A DNA stretch of 64,000 nucleotides from Curtobacterium salicis (GTDB lineage: Bacteria; Actinomycetota; Actinomycetes; Actinomycetales; Microbacteriaceae), in NCBI RefSeq assembly GCF_011759505.1, contig NZ_JAAOYO010000004.1:372001-436000 (forward strand), given 5' to 3'. A model generated the notes under the pieces. That model was given only the letters and a program-made list of their open reading frames with translations. It was not told the origin of the DNA and did not search any database. The translations under genes and the position numbers were made by a program. Below, one piece after another: positions 7,209 to 16,140 of this stretch. Every line of letters begins with the position of its first letter. Position 1 is the stretch's first letter.

Positions 7209-8836
7209 GCGTCGTCGACACCGCCAGGACCTGGATCGAGCAGGACCCCGACGCCGAGACGCGCGCGGAACTGCAGCGGCTCGTCGACACGGGTGACACC
7301 GCGGAACTCGACGCCCGCTTCGCCGGACGGCTGCAGTTCGGCACCGCTGGGCTCCGCGCCGAACTCGGTGCCGGACCCCTGCGGATGAACCGTGTCGTCG
7401 TGACGCAGGCCGCCGCCGGGCTCGCGCACTTCCTCATCGACTCCGGCCGTGACCGCAGCGTCGTCATCGGGTACGACGGCCGCGTCAACTCGGACGTCTT
7501 CGCACGGGACTCCGCCGAGGTGATGCGGGGCCTCGGCCTCGACGTCACGCTGCTGCCCTCGGCGCTGCCCACGCCGCTCGTCGCGTTCGCGGTGCGGCAC
7601 CTCGGCGTCGGTGCTGGCGTCATGGTGACCGCCAGCCACAACCCGCCGCGGGACAACGGCTACAAGGTGTACCTCGGCGGTGACGACGAGGGCTCGCAGA
7701 TCGTGCCGCCCGTCGACGGTGCGATCGCCGCGGCCATCGACGTCGTCGCGGCCGGCGACATCCGCTCGCTCGATCGCCGGACGGACTACACCGTCGCCGA
7801 TGCGTCGCTCGTCCAGGCGTACGTGGACGCGACGATCGCGACGGTGCCGGCCCCGCGCCTCCCGGTCGACGCGCAGCCGTCCGTCGTCTACACGGCCATG
7901 CACGGCGTCGGGTGGGAGACCGCACGCGCGGTCTTCACGCAGGCCGGGTTCCGCGAGCCGGCCGTCGTGCCGGAGCAGATCGAGCCCGACGGTGCGTTCC
8001 CGACCGTTTCGTTCCCGAACCCGGAGGAGCCGGGCGCGATGGACCTGGCGATCGCCCGCGGTGTCGCGGTCGGCGCCGACCTGGTGATCGCGAACGACCC
8101 GGACGCCGACCGCCTTGCGCTCGCGATCCCGGACGGCTCCGGCTCGTACCGCCGGTTGGCCGGCAACGAGGTCGGGTGGCTCCTGGGTTGGCGCGCCGCC
8201 GCACGTGCGGCCGACGCCGGGCTCACCGGAGTGCTCGCCGCGTCGATCGTCAGCTCGCCGGCCCTCGCCCGCGTGGCCGAGCAGTACGGACTCGGACACC
8301 GGGACACGCTCACCGGCTTCAAGTGGGTGTCCCGCGTGCCGGACCTGCTCTTCGGCTACGAGGAGGCGCTCGGGTACCTCGTTGACCCGCAGGTGATCCG
8401 CGACAAGGACGGCATCTCCGCCGCACTGGAGCTGCTGTCGCTCGCGACCGAGCTCGCGGCGGACGGCCGGACCATCGCGGACCAGCTCGACGCCTTCGCC
8501 GAGCGCTTCGGAGCCTTCGCGTCCGGGCAGGTCGCCACCCGCGTGGACGACCTGTCGCGCATCGGCGAGATCATGGCGGCGCTGCGGGCCTCGACACCGA
8601 CCGAACTCGACGGTGTCGCGGTCGAGTCGGTGACGGACTTCCTCGACGGGGTCGAGGGCTTCCCACCGTCGGACATCCTGCGCTTCGACCTCGATGGCGG
8701 CGCGCGCGTCATCATCCGCCCCAGCGGGACCGAGCCGAAGGTGAAGGTCTACATCGACACCGTCGCGGCGACCTCCGCCGAGGCCGCCGCCCTGGCCGAC
8801 CGCCTGGCCGCGTCCGTCCGTCCGCTCGTCTCGTAG
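7205..8836 (+). CDS. Phospho-sugar mutase (PGM2/phosphopentomutase-like)
   Basis: Alpha-D-phosphohexomutase-superfamily enzyme of 543 residues, the length of the PGM2-like subgroup. The N-terminal FGTAGLR (45-51) binds phosphate, the phosphoserine loop is TASHNPP with Ser144, the magnesium loop is DPDADR (298-303), and the C-terminal phosphate-binding loop RPSGTEPK is present. The PGM2 subgroup includes phosphopentomutases. Because the GTG overlaps the stop of purine nucleoside phosphorylase, conversion of (deoxy)ribose-1-phosphate to the 5-phosphate is the likely job. Glucose-1-phosphate or glucose-1,6-bisphosphate activity remains possible. A 70-bp hairpin element begins 10 bp after the stop. 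Confidence 0.9.
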   Translation: MSVVDTARTWIEQDPDAETRAELQRLVDTGDTAELDARFAGRLQFGTAGLRAELGAGPLRMNRVVVTQAAAGLAHFLIDSGRDRSVVIGYDGRVNSDVFARDSAEVMRGLGLDVTLLPSALPTPLVAFAVRHLGVGAGVMVTASHNPPRDNGYKVYLGGDDEGSQIVPPVDGAIAAAIDVVAAGDIRSLDRRTDYTVADASLVQAYVDATIATVPAPRLPVDAQPSVVYTAMHGVGWETARAVFTQAGFREPAVVPEQIEPDGAFPTVSFPNPEEPGAMDLAIARGVAVGADLVIANDPDADRLALAIPDGSGSYRRLAGNEVGWLLGWRAAARAADAGLTGVLAASIVSSPALARVAEQYGLGHRDTLTGFKWVSRVPDLLFGYEEALGYLVDPQVIRDKDGISAALELLSLATELAADGRTIADQLDAFAERFGAFASGQVATRVDDLSRIGEIMAALRASTPTELDGVAVESVTDFLDGVEGFPPSDILRFDLDGGARVIIRPSGTEPKVKVYIDTVAATSAEAAALADRLAASVRPLVS

Positions 8837-8845
8837 GGCGCGCCC

Positions 8846-8915
8846 GCAAAACACCGGTGTTCGTCAGACACGCCGCGGATTGCCGCGATGTGTTCGACGA
8901 ACACCGGTGTTTTGC
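8846..8915. repeat. 70-bp hairpin element, copy A
   Basis: The arms GCAAAACACCGGTGTTCGTC (8846-8865) and its exact reverse complement (8896-8915) bracket a 30-bp centre that pairs imperfectly. Each arm itself contains the palindrome ACACCGGTGT. It begins 10 bp after the sugar mutase stop and could act as a terminator. A second 70-bp element with nearly the same arms lies at 9935-10004, on the other side of the single gene between them. Confidence 0.9.
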
Positions 8916-9005
8916 TTTCCCTGCACTCCGCGTCGGCGAGAGCGACTGTCCACAGGTGCGGGAAGGTGGGGCTCGCTGGGTCCGCCGAAACTGCGACGGT
9001 TCGGC

Positions 9006-9932
9006 ATGGCCGAACTCGTAGTCCTCGCCGTTGATCCTGCTGACCCGGACCCCGCGCACCGTCGGCGGCTCATCGACGAAGCACGGCGCGGCAGAGTTGT
9101 CCGACTCATCGCGGGTCGGTACGTCCTCACGTCCGAGTTCGAGGCCGCGTCCGAGCACGAGCGCCACCGCGCTCGGATCCGAGCAGTCCTCCCATGGGCC
9201 TCCGAGCGACTCGTCGTCTCCCACGAGTCGGCTGTGGCGCTCCACGGACTCCCGTGGTTGGGGACCTTCCCGGACAGCGTGACGGTCACCGATCCGATCC
9301 GGACCGACGGGCAGCGTCGGGCGCACCTCCAGAAGGCGGGGGGCGCCGGACGGGACCTGCAGGAGACGCGCGTGCAGGGCCTCCCGGTCACCTCACTCGT
9401 GGTGACCGGGGTCGACGTCGCGCTCCGCAGCCCCTTCGCGGCAGCAGTCGTCGTGCTCGACGCGCTCATGGCTCGGGGGGTACAGCGGCAGGCGCTGCTC
9501 GATGAACTGCGCAGCCGGACTCCTCCACCGCGGTCGCGGACCCGAGCGCGGCGGGCCATCGAGTTCGCGGATGGTGCGGCGGGATCGCCAGGCGAGTCCG
9601 TCTGTCGCCTGCGGATGGCCGAACTCGGGTTCCCGGCGCCGGTCCTCCAGCAGGAGTTCGCCGACGAACGGGGCAGGATCGGCTTCGTCGACTTCTGGTT
9701 CCCGGAGCAGGGCGTGATCGTGGAGTTCGACGGTTTCGTGAAGTACCGGGATCCGGCCCTCCGTGAGGGGCGGAACCCGGAGGAGGTGGTCATCGCCGAG
9801 AAGCTCCGCGAGGACCGATTACGGGCTCGACCACGAGTCCGGACGCTCGTCCGCGTGGTGTGGGCCGACGTCCAGGACGACGATCGTCTGTCCCGCGCCC
9901 TCACGGGTGCCGGCCTGCCGCGTGGCTCTTGA
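9006..9932 (+). CDS. AbiEi-like / DUF559 (Vsr-fold) nuclease-like protein
   Basis: Protein of 308 residues in two parts. The N-terminal half has a winged-helix-like segment (about 20-45, ending IAGRYVL) and a stretch around SHESAVALHGL (72-82) like AbiEi-type antitoxin/regulator proteins. The C-terminal third (about 190-308) resembles DUF559/very-short-patch-repair endonucleases, with candidate PD-(D/E)xK residues Glu197, Asp229, Glu240 and Asp242 and a following EKLRED helix. No AbiEii-type toxin gene is adjacent. The gene lies alone between two matching 70-bp hairpin elements. It contains a TTA leucine codon (9819-9821), very rare in such DNA, and looser codon use than its neighbours, suggesting transfer. 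No clear ribosome binding site precedes the ATG. Function is unknown; DNA binding and cleavage are inferred from fold resemblance only. Confidence 0.75.
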   Translation: MAELVVLAVDPADPDPAHRRRLIDEARRGRVVRLIAGRYVLTSEFEAASEHERHRARIRAVLPWASERLVVSHESAVALHGLPWLGTFPDSVTVTDPIRTDGQRRAHLQKAGGAGRDLQETRVQGLPVTSLVVTGVDVALRSPFAAAVVVLDALMARGVQRQALLDELRSRTPPPRSRTRARRAIEFADGAAGSPGESVCRLRMAELGFPAPVLQQEFADERGRIGFVDFWFPEQGVIVEFDGFVKYRDPALREGRNPEEVVIAEKLREDRLRARPRVRTLVRVVWADVQDDDRLSRALTGAGLPRGS

Positions 9933-9934
9933 CG

Positions 9935-10004
9935 GCGAAACACCGGTGTTCGTCAGTCACACCGCGAACAAGCGCGGCGTTTCAGACGAACACCGGTGTT
10001 TTGC
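9935..10004. repeat. 70-bp hairpin element, copy B
   Basis: The arms are 9935-9954 and 9985-10004, complementary except for one base. The right arm GACGAACACCGGTGTTTTGC is identical to that of copy A. The centre differs from copy A. It fills the 79-bp space between the converging stops of the nuclease-like gene (9932) and the biotin carboxylase gene (10012), so it may serve as a bidirectional terminator. Confidence 0.9.
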
Positions 10005-10011
10005 GAGAGAC

Positions 10012-11787
10012 CTACGCGAGCTCGAGCAGGACGTGGCCGGACGAGACGGTCTGGCCGACGGGGGCGTTCAGCCCGGTGACGACGCCGTCCTTGTGCGCCT
10101 GGACGGGCTGCTCCATCTTCATGGCCTCGAGGACGACGAGCAGGTCGCCCTTCACCACGGTGTCACCCTCGGCGACCGCCAGCTTGACGACGGTGGCCTG
10201 CATCGGCGACGCGACCGACGAGCCCGAGGCAGCACGGCCGCCCTTGACGCCGGAGGACCGACGCTTCGGGGGAGCGGACGGCCCCGACGGACGACGGGCA
10301 CCGCCGGCACCACCACCGACGACGGCGGGCATGGTCACCTCGATGCGCTTGCCCTGCACCTCGACGACGACCGTGTCGCGGGAGGCCGGGGCGGGCAGCT
10401 CCTCCGGGGATCCGCTCCACGCCGGGATGTCGTTGACGAAGTCCGTCTCGATCCACTGCGTGTAGATGCTGAACGGCTCGTCGTCGGACGTCGCGAACGC
10501 GGGGTCCGCGACGACCGCCCGGTGGAACGGGATGACGGTCGGCAGCCCCGCGACCTCGAACTCGGCCAGGGCACGACGTGAGCGCTCGAGTGCCTCCGCA
10601 CGCGTCGAACCGGTCACGATGAGCTTCGCGAGCATGGAGTCGAACGAGCCGGACACGACGTCGCCGGAGACCACGCCCGAGTCGACGCGGACGCCGGGGC
10701 CGGACGGGGCGTTGAAGACGTGCACGGGGCCCGGCGCCGGGAAGAAGTTGCGGCCCGGGTCCTCGCCGTTGATACGGAACTCGAACGAGTGACCGCGCGG
10801 GGTCGGGTCCTCGTAGTCGAGCGTGCCGCCCTCGGCGATGCGGAACTGCTCGCGCACGAGGTCGATGCCGGTGACCTCTTCGGACACGCAGTGCTCCACC
10901 TGCAGCCGGGTGTTGACCTCGAGGAACGAGACCGTGCCGTCGGCGCCGATGAGGAACTCACAGGTGCCGGCACCGACGTAGCCGACCTCGCGGAGGATGG
11001 CCTTCGACGACTCGTAGAGCAGGGTCTGCTGCGCTTCGGTGAGGTACGGCGCCGGTGCTTCCTCGACGAGCTTCTGGTGGCGACGCTGCAGCGAGCAGTC
11101 GCGCGTGGAGACGACGACGACGTTGCCGTGCTCGTCCGCGAGGCACTGGGTCTCGACGTGGCGCGGCTTGTCGAGGTACTTCTCGACGAAGCACTCGCCG
11201 CGCCCGAAGGCGGCGATGGCCTCACGGGTCGCGGACTCGAACAGCTCCTCGATCTGCGACCGGTCGCGGACGACCTTGAGGCCGCGACCACCGCCACCGA
11301 ATGCGGCCTTGATCGCGACGGGCAGTCCGACCTCGTCGGCGAACGCGACGACCTCGGAGACGTCCTGCACCGGCTCGATCGTGCCGGGGGCGAGGGGTGC
11401 GCCGACCTTCTCGGCCACGTGCCGCGCCGAGACCTTGTCGCCGAGGCGTTCGATCGACTCGGGCGACGGGCCGATCCAGACGAGCCCGGCGTCGATGACG
11501 GCACGGGCGAAGTCGGCGTTCTCGGCGAGGAACCCGTACCCGGGGTGCACGGCGTCGGCGCCGGAACGTCGGGCGACCGAGATGATCTTCTCGATGACCA
11601 GGTAGGTGTCGGCGCTCGTGGTGCCGTTCAGCGCGTAGGCCTCGTCGGCGAGGCGGGCGTGCAGGGCGTCACGGTCCTGGTCGGCGTAGACCGCGACCGA
11701 TGCCTTGCCCGCGTCGCGGGCCGCTCGGATGATGCGGACGGCGATCTCGCCGCGGTTCGCGATGAGGACCTTGCTGATGCGGGGCAT
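10012..11787 (-). CDS. Acyl-CoA carboxylase alpha subunit (biotin carboxylase + BCCP)
   Basis: Cytosolic subunit of acetyl/propionyl-CoA carboxylase, carrying out ATP-dependent carboxylation of its own biotin. The 591 residues join a biotin carboxylase domain (1 to about 450) to a C-terminal biotinyl domain. Seen are the N-terminal [18 protein letters not shown], the ATP-grasp glycine loop [20 protein letters not shown], and EAMKMEQ with Lys557 as the biotinylation site. Fusion of the two domains is typical of actinobacterial AccA-type alpha subunits. The partner carboxyltransferase is about 6 kb away (17923-19518) beside biotin ligase. Maf lies upstream on the same strand, 98 bp away. Confidence 0.95.
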   Translation of the reverse strand: MPRISKVLIANRGEIAVRIIRAARDAGKASVAVYADQDRDALHARLADEAYALNGTTSADTYLVIEKIISVARRSGADAVHPGYGFLAENADFARAVIDAGLVWIGPSPESIERLGDKVSARHVAEKVGAPLAPGTIEPVQDVSEVVAFADEVGLPVAIKAAFGGGGRGLKVVRDRSQIEELFESATREAIAAFGRGECFVEKYLDKPRHVETQCLADEHGNVVVVSTRDCSLQRRHQKLVEEAPAPYLTEAQQTLLYESSKAILREVGYVGAGTCEFLIGADGTVSFLEVNTRLQVEHCVSEEVTGIDLVREQFRIAEGGTLDYEDPTPRGHSFEFRINGEDPGRNFFPAPGPVHVFNAPSGPGVRVDSGVVSGDVVSGSFDSMLAKLIVTGSTRAEALERSRRALAEFEVAGLPTVIPFHRAVVADPAFATSDDEPFSIYTQWIETDFVNDIPAWSGSPEELPAPASRDTVVVEVQGKRIEVTMPAVVGGGAGGARRPSGPSAPPKRRSSGVKGGRAASGSSVASPMQATVVKLAVAEGDTVVKGDLLVVLEAMKMEQPVQAHKDGVVTGLNAPVGQTVSSGHVLLELA

Positions 11788-11885
11788 GGAACATCAGCGT
11801 ATTCGTGTGCCGGGGTCGTGTTTTGACCGCCATCCACAAGAATCACCACCGGCTGCAGGTGGATGTCTACAGCACGGCGCGAGGT

Positions 11886-12644
11886 CTACTGCGCCCAGAG
11901 GTCGTGCCAGGCGATCCCGAACCCGCGCAGGAGCATCGAGCGGAGCACGGGCAGCGACAGGCCGACGACCGCGGAGGGCGCGCCGTCGATGCGGGTGATG
12001 AACGCAGCGGCGCGCCCGTCGATCGTGAACGCGCCGGCGACCTCGAGCGGCTCGCCCGTCGCCACGTACGCGTCGATCTCCGCGGGCGTCATGTCGTCGG
12101 CGAAGGTCAGCACGGCGCTGTCCACGGCGACGACCCGGTCACCGTCGACCACGAGCGCCGACCCGCCGGGCGCGACCGCGCCGAGTGTGACCGCGGCCAC
12201 GGGGCGGACGGGAGGCTCGTCACCGGCCCGCACCGCGCCTCCCGGTCCGCCGCGCCGGTCCACGATGCAGTGCCCGCTCCACAGTGTCCCGCCGCCCGCG
12301 GCGAGCATCTGCCGCCAACGCTCCCGCGCGACCTCCGGGTCGTGCGGCTTGCCGTACAGGACCCCGTCGACCTCGAAGGCCGAGTCCCCGCCGAAGACGA
12401 TGCCGTCGAGCTCGGCGCCGTCCGCGTCCGCCCGCTCGACCAGGCCGTCCGCGACCGCCGACGCCTTCGCCACCGCGAGCAGCGACACGAGCTCCGGACC
12501 GGTGAGCTCACGACCGATTCGGTCTCGCTCGGCCGCGGCCACGGCGTCCTCGTCGACCCCCGGGGAGACGAGCACCGGATCGATCCCGGACTGCGCCAAC
12601 AGGGCGCGACGGGCGGGGGAGGTGCTCGCGAGGTACAGACGCAT
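11886..12644 (-). CDS. maf: Maf-family nucleoside triphosphate pyrophosphatase
   Basis: Cytosolic house-cleaning enzyme hydrolysing non-canonical or UTP/dTTP-type nucleotides to monophosphates. The N-terminal signature LASTSPARRALL and the GGDSAF motif with its catalytic aspartate are present. At 252 residues it is longer than most Maf proteins (about 190-210) because of a Gly/Pro/Ala-rich insertion in the middle. The ATG at 12644 gives the family N-terminus MRLYLAS; a start 36 bp upstream would add residues overlapping the divergent gene. The 14-bp gap to the divergent methyltransferase start leaves no room for leaders, implying leaderless expression on at least one side. Confidence 0.9.
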   Translation of the reverse strand: MRLYLASTSPARRALLAQSGIDPVLVSPGVDEDAVAAAERDRIGRELTGPELVSLLAVAKASAVADGLVERADADGAELDGIVFGGDSAFEVDGVLYGKPHDPEVARERWRQMLAAGGGTLWSGHCIVDRRGGPGGAVRAGDEPPVRPVAAVTLGAVAPGGSALVVDGDRVVAVDSAVLTFADDMTPAEIDAYVATGEPLEVAGAFTIDGRAAAFITRIDGAPSAVVGLSLPVLRSMLLRGFGIAWHDLWAQ

Positions 12645-12658
12645 GGGAACATCGAACC

Positions 12659-13918
12659 ATGGGTGAATCCGTCGGCACACTGCTCGAACTCGACGTCACC
12701 GGGATCGCCCACGGCGGCATCTCGGTGGCACGGCACGAGGGGCGCGTGGTGTTCGTCACGGACGCGATCCCCGGGGAGCGGGTCGTGGCCCGGGTGACGG
12801 AGGACCGGAAGAAGTCGTTCTGGCGCGCCGACACGGTGCAGGTCCTCGAACCGAGCGAGCACCGCGTGGACCACGTCTGGCCCGAGGCCGGCCTCGACCG
12901 CGACCCCGCAGTCCGCCCGGGTGGTGCCGAGTTCGGGCACATCGCCCTCGCCCACCAGCGGACCCTGAAGCGCGACGTCCTCGTCGACTCGTTCTCGCGG
13001 TTCGGACGCATCGACCTGGACGCCGTCCTCGGCGCGCCCGTCGTGGTGGAGCCCGCTCCCGGTGACGACGACGCGAACGGCCTCGGCTGGCGCACCCGGA
13101 TCCGCCTGCACGTCGACGCCGACGGCACGCCCGGCCCGTTCGCCGCACGCTCGCACACCGTGGTGCCGGTCACCTCGCTCCCGCTGGCGACCGCCACCGT
13201 GCAGGGCTCAGCGCCGCTCGGCCGCGGATCGATGCCCGGCGCCGAGGTCGTCGACGTCCTCAGCCCGAGCGGATCCGGCGGCGCCCGCCTGGTCATCGAC
13301 GCCCAGCGCCCCACCGTCGTGCAGGAGGTCGTCGGCGACCGGACGTTCGCGGTCGACGACGACGGCTTCTGGCAGGTGCACCGCCAGGCCCCCGCCGTCC
13401 TCACGGCGGCCGTGCAGGACCTCGTCGACCATGACCGGCTCGACCCGGAGGGCCAGCACCTCGACCTCTACGGCGGTGTCGGGCTCCTCGCCGCGGCGCT
13501 CGCCGACGTCGTCGGGCCCCGTGCCCGCGTGACGAGCGTCGAGAGCGCGACCCGTGCGACCGAGCACGCGCTCGAGAACCTGTCCGAGTGGATCGGTGCC
13601 CGTGCCGAGACCGGCCGTGTCGACCGGTGGCTCTCCCGCACCGTCGAGTCGGCCTCCCGTCCGGAGCGTGAGCGTTTCCGCGCCGGCACGATCGTGCTCG
13701 ACCCGCCGCGTTCCGGCGCCGGTCGTGACGTCGTCGTGTCGATCGCGGCGCTGCAGCCGGCCCAGGTCGTCTACGTCGCCTGCGACCCGGTCGCGCTGGC
13801 CCGTGACGTCGCCACGTTCGCCGATCTCGGCTACCGCCTGGAGGCCCTCCGCGCCTTCGACCTCTTCCCGCACACCCACCACCTGGAGGCCGTGGCGCGC
13901 CTGGTGCCGGTCGCCTGA
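12659..13918 (+). CDS. TrmA/RlmD-type SAM-dependent RNA methyltransferase
   Basis: Predicted RNA m5U methyltransferase of 419 residues. An N-terminal TRAM-like beta domain (about 5-65) is followed by a central domain, then the Rossmann methyltransferase with SAM motif DLYGGVGLLAAAL, the DPPRSGAG motif, and YVACDP with Cys375 as the likely catalytic nucleophile. The C-terminal HxHHLE segment is typical. The iron-sulfur cysteine cluster of RlmD-type enzymes is absent; the N-terminal half has no cysteine. Whether tRNA U54 or 23S rRNA is the target cannot be told. It is divergent from maf, and a response regulator follows on the same strand with its own promoter. Confidence 0.88.
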   Translation: MGESVGTLLELDVTGIAHGGISVARHEGRVVFVTDAIPGERVVARVTEDRKKSFWRADTVQVLEPSEHRVDHVWPEAGLDRDPAVRPGGAEFGHIALAHQRTLKRDVLVDSFSRFGRIDLDAVLGAPVVVEPAPGDDDANGLGWRTRIRLHVDADGTPGPFAARSHTVVPVTSLPLATATVQGSAPLGRGSMPGAEVVDVLSPSGSGGARLVIDAQRPTVVQEVVGDRTFAVDDDGFWQVHRQAPAVLTAAVQDLVDHDRLDPEGQHLDLYGGVGLLAAALADVVGPRARVTSVESATRATEHALENLSEWIGARAETGRVDRWLSRTVESASRPERERFRAGTIVLDPPRSGAGRDVVVSIAALQPAQVVYVACDPVALARDVATFADLGYRLEALRAFDLFPHTHHLEAVARLVPVA

Positions 13919-13983
13919 GCTCCGATGCGTGGTCGGCCCCTGACGGGTTCCGTGCCGGGGTACGAAGCTGAGGCTGACCTGGG

Positions 13984-13989
13984 TATCCT
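13984..13989 (+). promoter_or_regulatory. -10 box (TATCCT) ahead of the response regulator
   Basis: TATCCT lies 57 bp before the GTG start. A GAGAGG ribosome binding site at 14036-14041 is 5 bp from the GTG, so this gene has a normal leader. No clear -35 was recognised. Confidence 0.45.
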
Positions 13990-14046
13990 TGGAGTCGACG
14001 GCAACCGGGATCAGGGCCCGGTGCGTCGTCGGAACGAGAGGCAACC

Positions 14047-14772
14047 GTGGCAGACACCACCAGCACATCGACCGGCACGACAGGGACTGCCGGTACCGAG
14101 ACACGGCCGGTCCGGGTCGCCATCGTCGACGACCACGAGTCGGTCCGACTGGGCATCCAGGCCGCGTGTCAGAACGAGGGGTTCGAGGTGGTCCTCACCG
14201 CCGCGAGCGTCCCGGAGTACATCGCCCAGCTCGGCGGTCGAGAGGTCGACGTCGTCGTCCTCGACCTGTCGTTGGGCGACGGCTCGACCGTGACCGAGAA
14301 CGTCAAGGGCGTGCAGGGCACCGGCTCCGCCGTGCTCGTGCACAGCATCGCCGACCGCGTCGCGAACGTCCGCGAGGCACTGGCAGCAGGGGCTGCCGGC
14401 GTCATCCCGAAGTCGTCCGCGACGAAGACCGTGATGGCCGCCGTCGCGACGGTGGCACGGGGCGACGTGCTCAACAACCTCGAGTGGGCGAGCGCCATCG
14501 ACGCCGACCGGGACTTCGCGAAGGCCCAGCTCGGTCGCCGCGAGCGCGAGATCCTGCACCTGTACGCATCGGGTCTGCCGCTGAAGCTCGCGGCACAGCA
14601 GCTCGGCATCGGCTACTCGACCGCACGTGAGTACCTGGACCGCATCCGGGTGAAGTACGTCGAGGTCGGTCGCCCCGCACCCACCAAGGTCGACCTGCTC
14701 CGTCGGGCCGTCGAGGACGGGATCCTGCCGGGTCTCGACTCGGGCATCGACCCCGACGGCGATGGTCGCTGA
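14047..14772 (+). CDS. LuxR-type response regulator
   Basis: DNA-binding two-component regulator of 241 residues. A low-complexity Thr/Ser/Gly tail (1-20) precedes a receiver domain with acidic pair IVDDHES, phospho-acceptor Asp73 in VVVLDLSL, and conserved Lys in VIPKSS. The output domain (about 160-225) is a helix-turn-helix with GRREREILHLYASGLPLKLAAQQLGI, shortened here as two recognisable helices around residues 160-200. The cognate kinase starts 24 bp downstream and a second kinase-like membrane protein follows by overlap. It probably controls its own cluster or envelope genes; no target site was identified. The GTG is supported by GAGAGG just upstream. Confidence 0.9.
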   Translation: MADTTSTSTGTTGTAGTETRPVRVAIVDDHESVRLGIQAACQNEGFEVVLTAASVPEYIAQLGGREVDVVVLDLSLGDGSTVTENVKGVQGTGSAVLVHSIADRVANVREALAAGAAGVIPKSSATKTVMAAVATVARGDVLNNLEWASAIDADRDFAKAQLGRREREILHLYASGLPLKLAAQQLGIGYSTAREYLDRIRVKYVEVGRPAPTKVDLLRRAVEDGILPGLDSGIDPDGDGR

Positions 14773-14796
14773 CGCCTGGCGCGCCGGACGGTCCTC

Positions 14797-16140
14797 GTGA
14801 CCACCGACGCATCGGCGGACGCCGGGCCGGCAGCGGCCCGGCGTCCGTCGTCCCCGGGAGCCGCCGCTCCGACGGGGGCCGGCCACGTCCGTGGCCATGA
14901 ATGGGTCGACCCGTCGCGCTCCGTACGGGCCACGATCACTCAGGCTTCCCTCGACCGGGCGTTCACGATCCTGATGGCCATCGCCGCGATCGGGTTCGGC
15001 GCGGCGAACATCCCCGGGCTCCTCAAGCAGTTGCCCTCGCTCGACCCGTTCTGGGCGCCGGCGACGGCGATCGGGATGGCGCTCTCGCTCGTCGCGGTCG
15101 GGGTGTCGGCGATCGTGCAGCGGTGGTCCCAGGCAGCGCAGATCGTCTGCGCGTTGCTGTTCCTGGTCGCGCTCGTGACCTTCCCGTTGACGGTCCGCGA
15201 AGCACTGCCCGTGAACCAACCGCCGTGGCCGTGGTGGCTCTGCAACGTCGGCACGATCGCGGCGTCGCTGAGCTTCGCCACGTGGCGCGCCGCCGTGTAC
15301 AACGCCCTCGTGCCGATCATCTACGTCGTGCTGCGGCTCTCGCCGGCCGGTGGCGCGGTCGGCGTCCAGCGGGCGCTCCTCGACGGTGCCTACACGGCCG
15401 TCCTCGGTATCGCGGCACTGATCCTCATCGTGGTGCTCCGGCGTGCTGCTGCCGCGGTCGATGTGGCCCAGGCCACCGCGGTGCGCCGGTACTCCCGGGC
15501 GATCCGCGAGCACGCGACGGAGGTCGAGCGTGTCCAGGTCGACGCCATCGTGCACGACAGCGTGCTGACCACGTTGCTCTCGGCCGCGCGCGCCGACACC
15601 CCCGACGCGAAGACCCTCGCGGCCCGGATGGCCCGGAACGCCATCGACCACCTCGCGGCTGCGGCCGCCGACGGGCCGGGGGAGGACCAGCTCGTGCCGT
15701 TCGACGTCCTGCGTGACCGCATCGTCGCCTCCGTGACGTCGCTCGGCGCCCCGGTGCAGGTCCGCAGCGTGCCCACGGCCGGTCCCTCGCTGCCGTTCTC
15801 GGCGGCGGACGCGCTCGCCTCGGCGCCACTGCAGGCGGCGGTGAACAGCGTCCAGCACGCCGGCGACGACGTCACCCGGTGGGTCACGATCGCCGCCGAC
15901 GGTCCGTCCGTGCAGGTCGAGGTCGCCGACGACGGCACCGGGTTCGACGCGCACGCCGTCCCGGCCGAACGACTCGGTGTGCGTCGGTCGATCATCGAGC
16001 GGATGGCCGCGGCCGACGGTGAGGCCGACCTCCGGACCGCACCCGGTTCCGGCACCCGGATCGTCCTCCGGTGGCCGGCACTCGGCGCCGACGACGTGTC
16101 CGGTGCCGGTCCGGGCGACCAGCGGGAGGCACGCGCATGA
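14797..16140 (+). CDS. Sensor histidine kinase (HisKA_3-like, six TM helices)
   Basis: Membrane sensor kinase of 447 residues. After an Ala/Pro-rich cytoplasmic tail of about 45 residues there are about six hydrophobic helices (50-215) with very short loops, so the stimulus is probably sensed in the membrane. The dimerisation helix carries His253 in AIVHDSVL. The ATPase domain has an N-box with Asn350 (AAVNSVQHA), a G-box VADDGTGFD and a C-terminal GSGTRIVLRW. It follows the LuxR regulator by 24 bp and is its natural partner. Its stop overlaps the next ATG. The GTG start has only a weak ribosome binding site, so a slightly different start is possible. Confidence 0.88.
   Translation: MTTDASADAGPAAARRPSSPGAAAPTGAGHVRGHEWVDPSRSVRATITQASLDRAFTILMAIAAIGFGAANIPGLLKQLPSLDPFWAPATAIGMALSLVAVGVSAIVQRWSQAAQIVCALLFLVALVTFPLTVREALPVNQPPWPWWLCNVGTIAASLSFATWRAAVYNALVPIIYVVLRLSPAGGAVGVQRALLDGAYTAVLGIAALILIVVLRRAAAAVDVAQATAVRRYSRAIREHATEVERVQVDAIVHDSVLTTLLSAARADTPDAKTLAARMARNAIDHLAAAAADGPGEDQLVPFDVLRDRIVASVTSLGAPVQVRSVPTAGPSLPFSAADALASAPLQAAVNSVQHAGDDVTRWVTIAADGPSVQVEVADDGTGFDAHAVPAERLGVRRSIIERMAAADGEADLRTAPGSGTRIVLRWPALGADDVSGAGPGDQREARA

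Noticed and set aside
8846..10004. CRISPR-like array or insertion sequence
   Set aside because: There are only two copies of the hairpin, spaced by a gene, without spacers of constant length, cas genes or a transposase.
12659..13918. Iron-sulfur RlmD-type methyltransferase
   Set aside because: The four-cysteine cluster of that type is not present, so only the wider TrmA/RlmD family is claimed.
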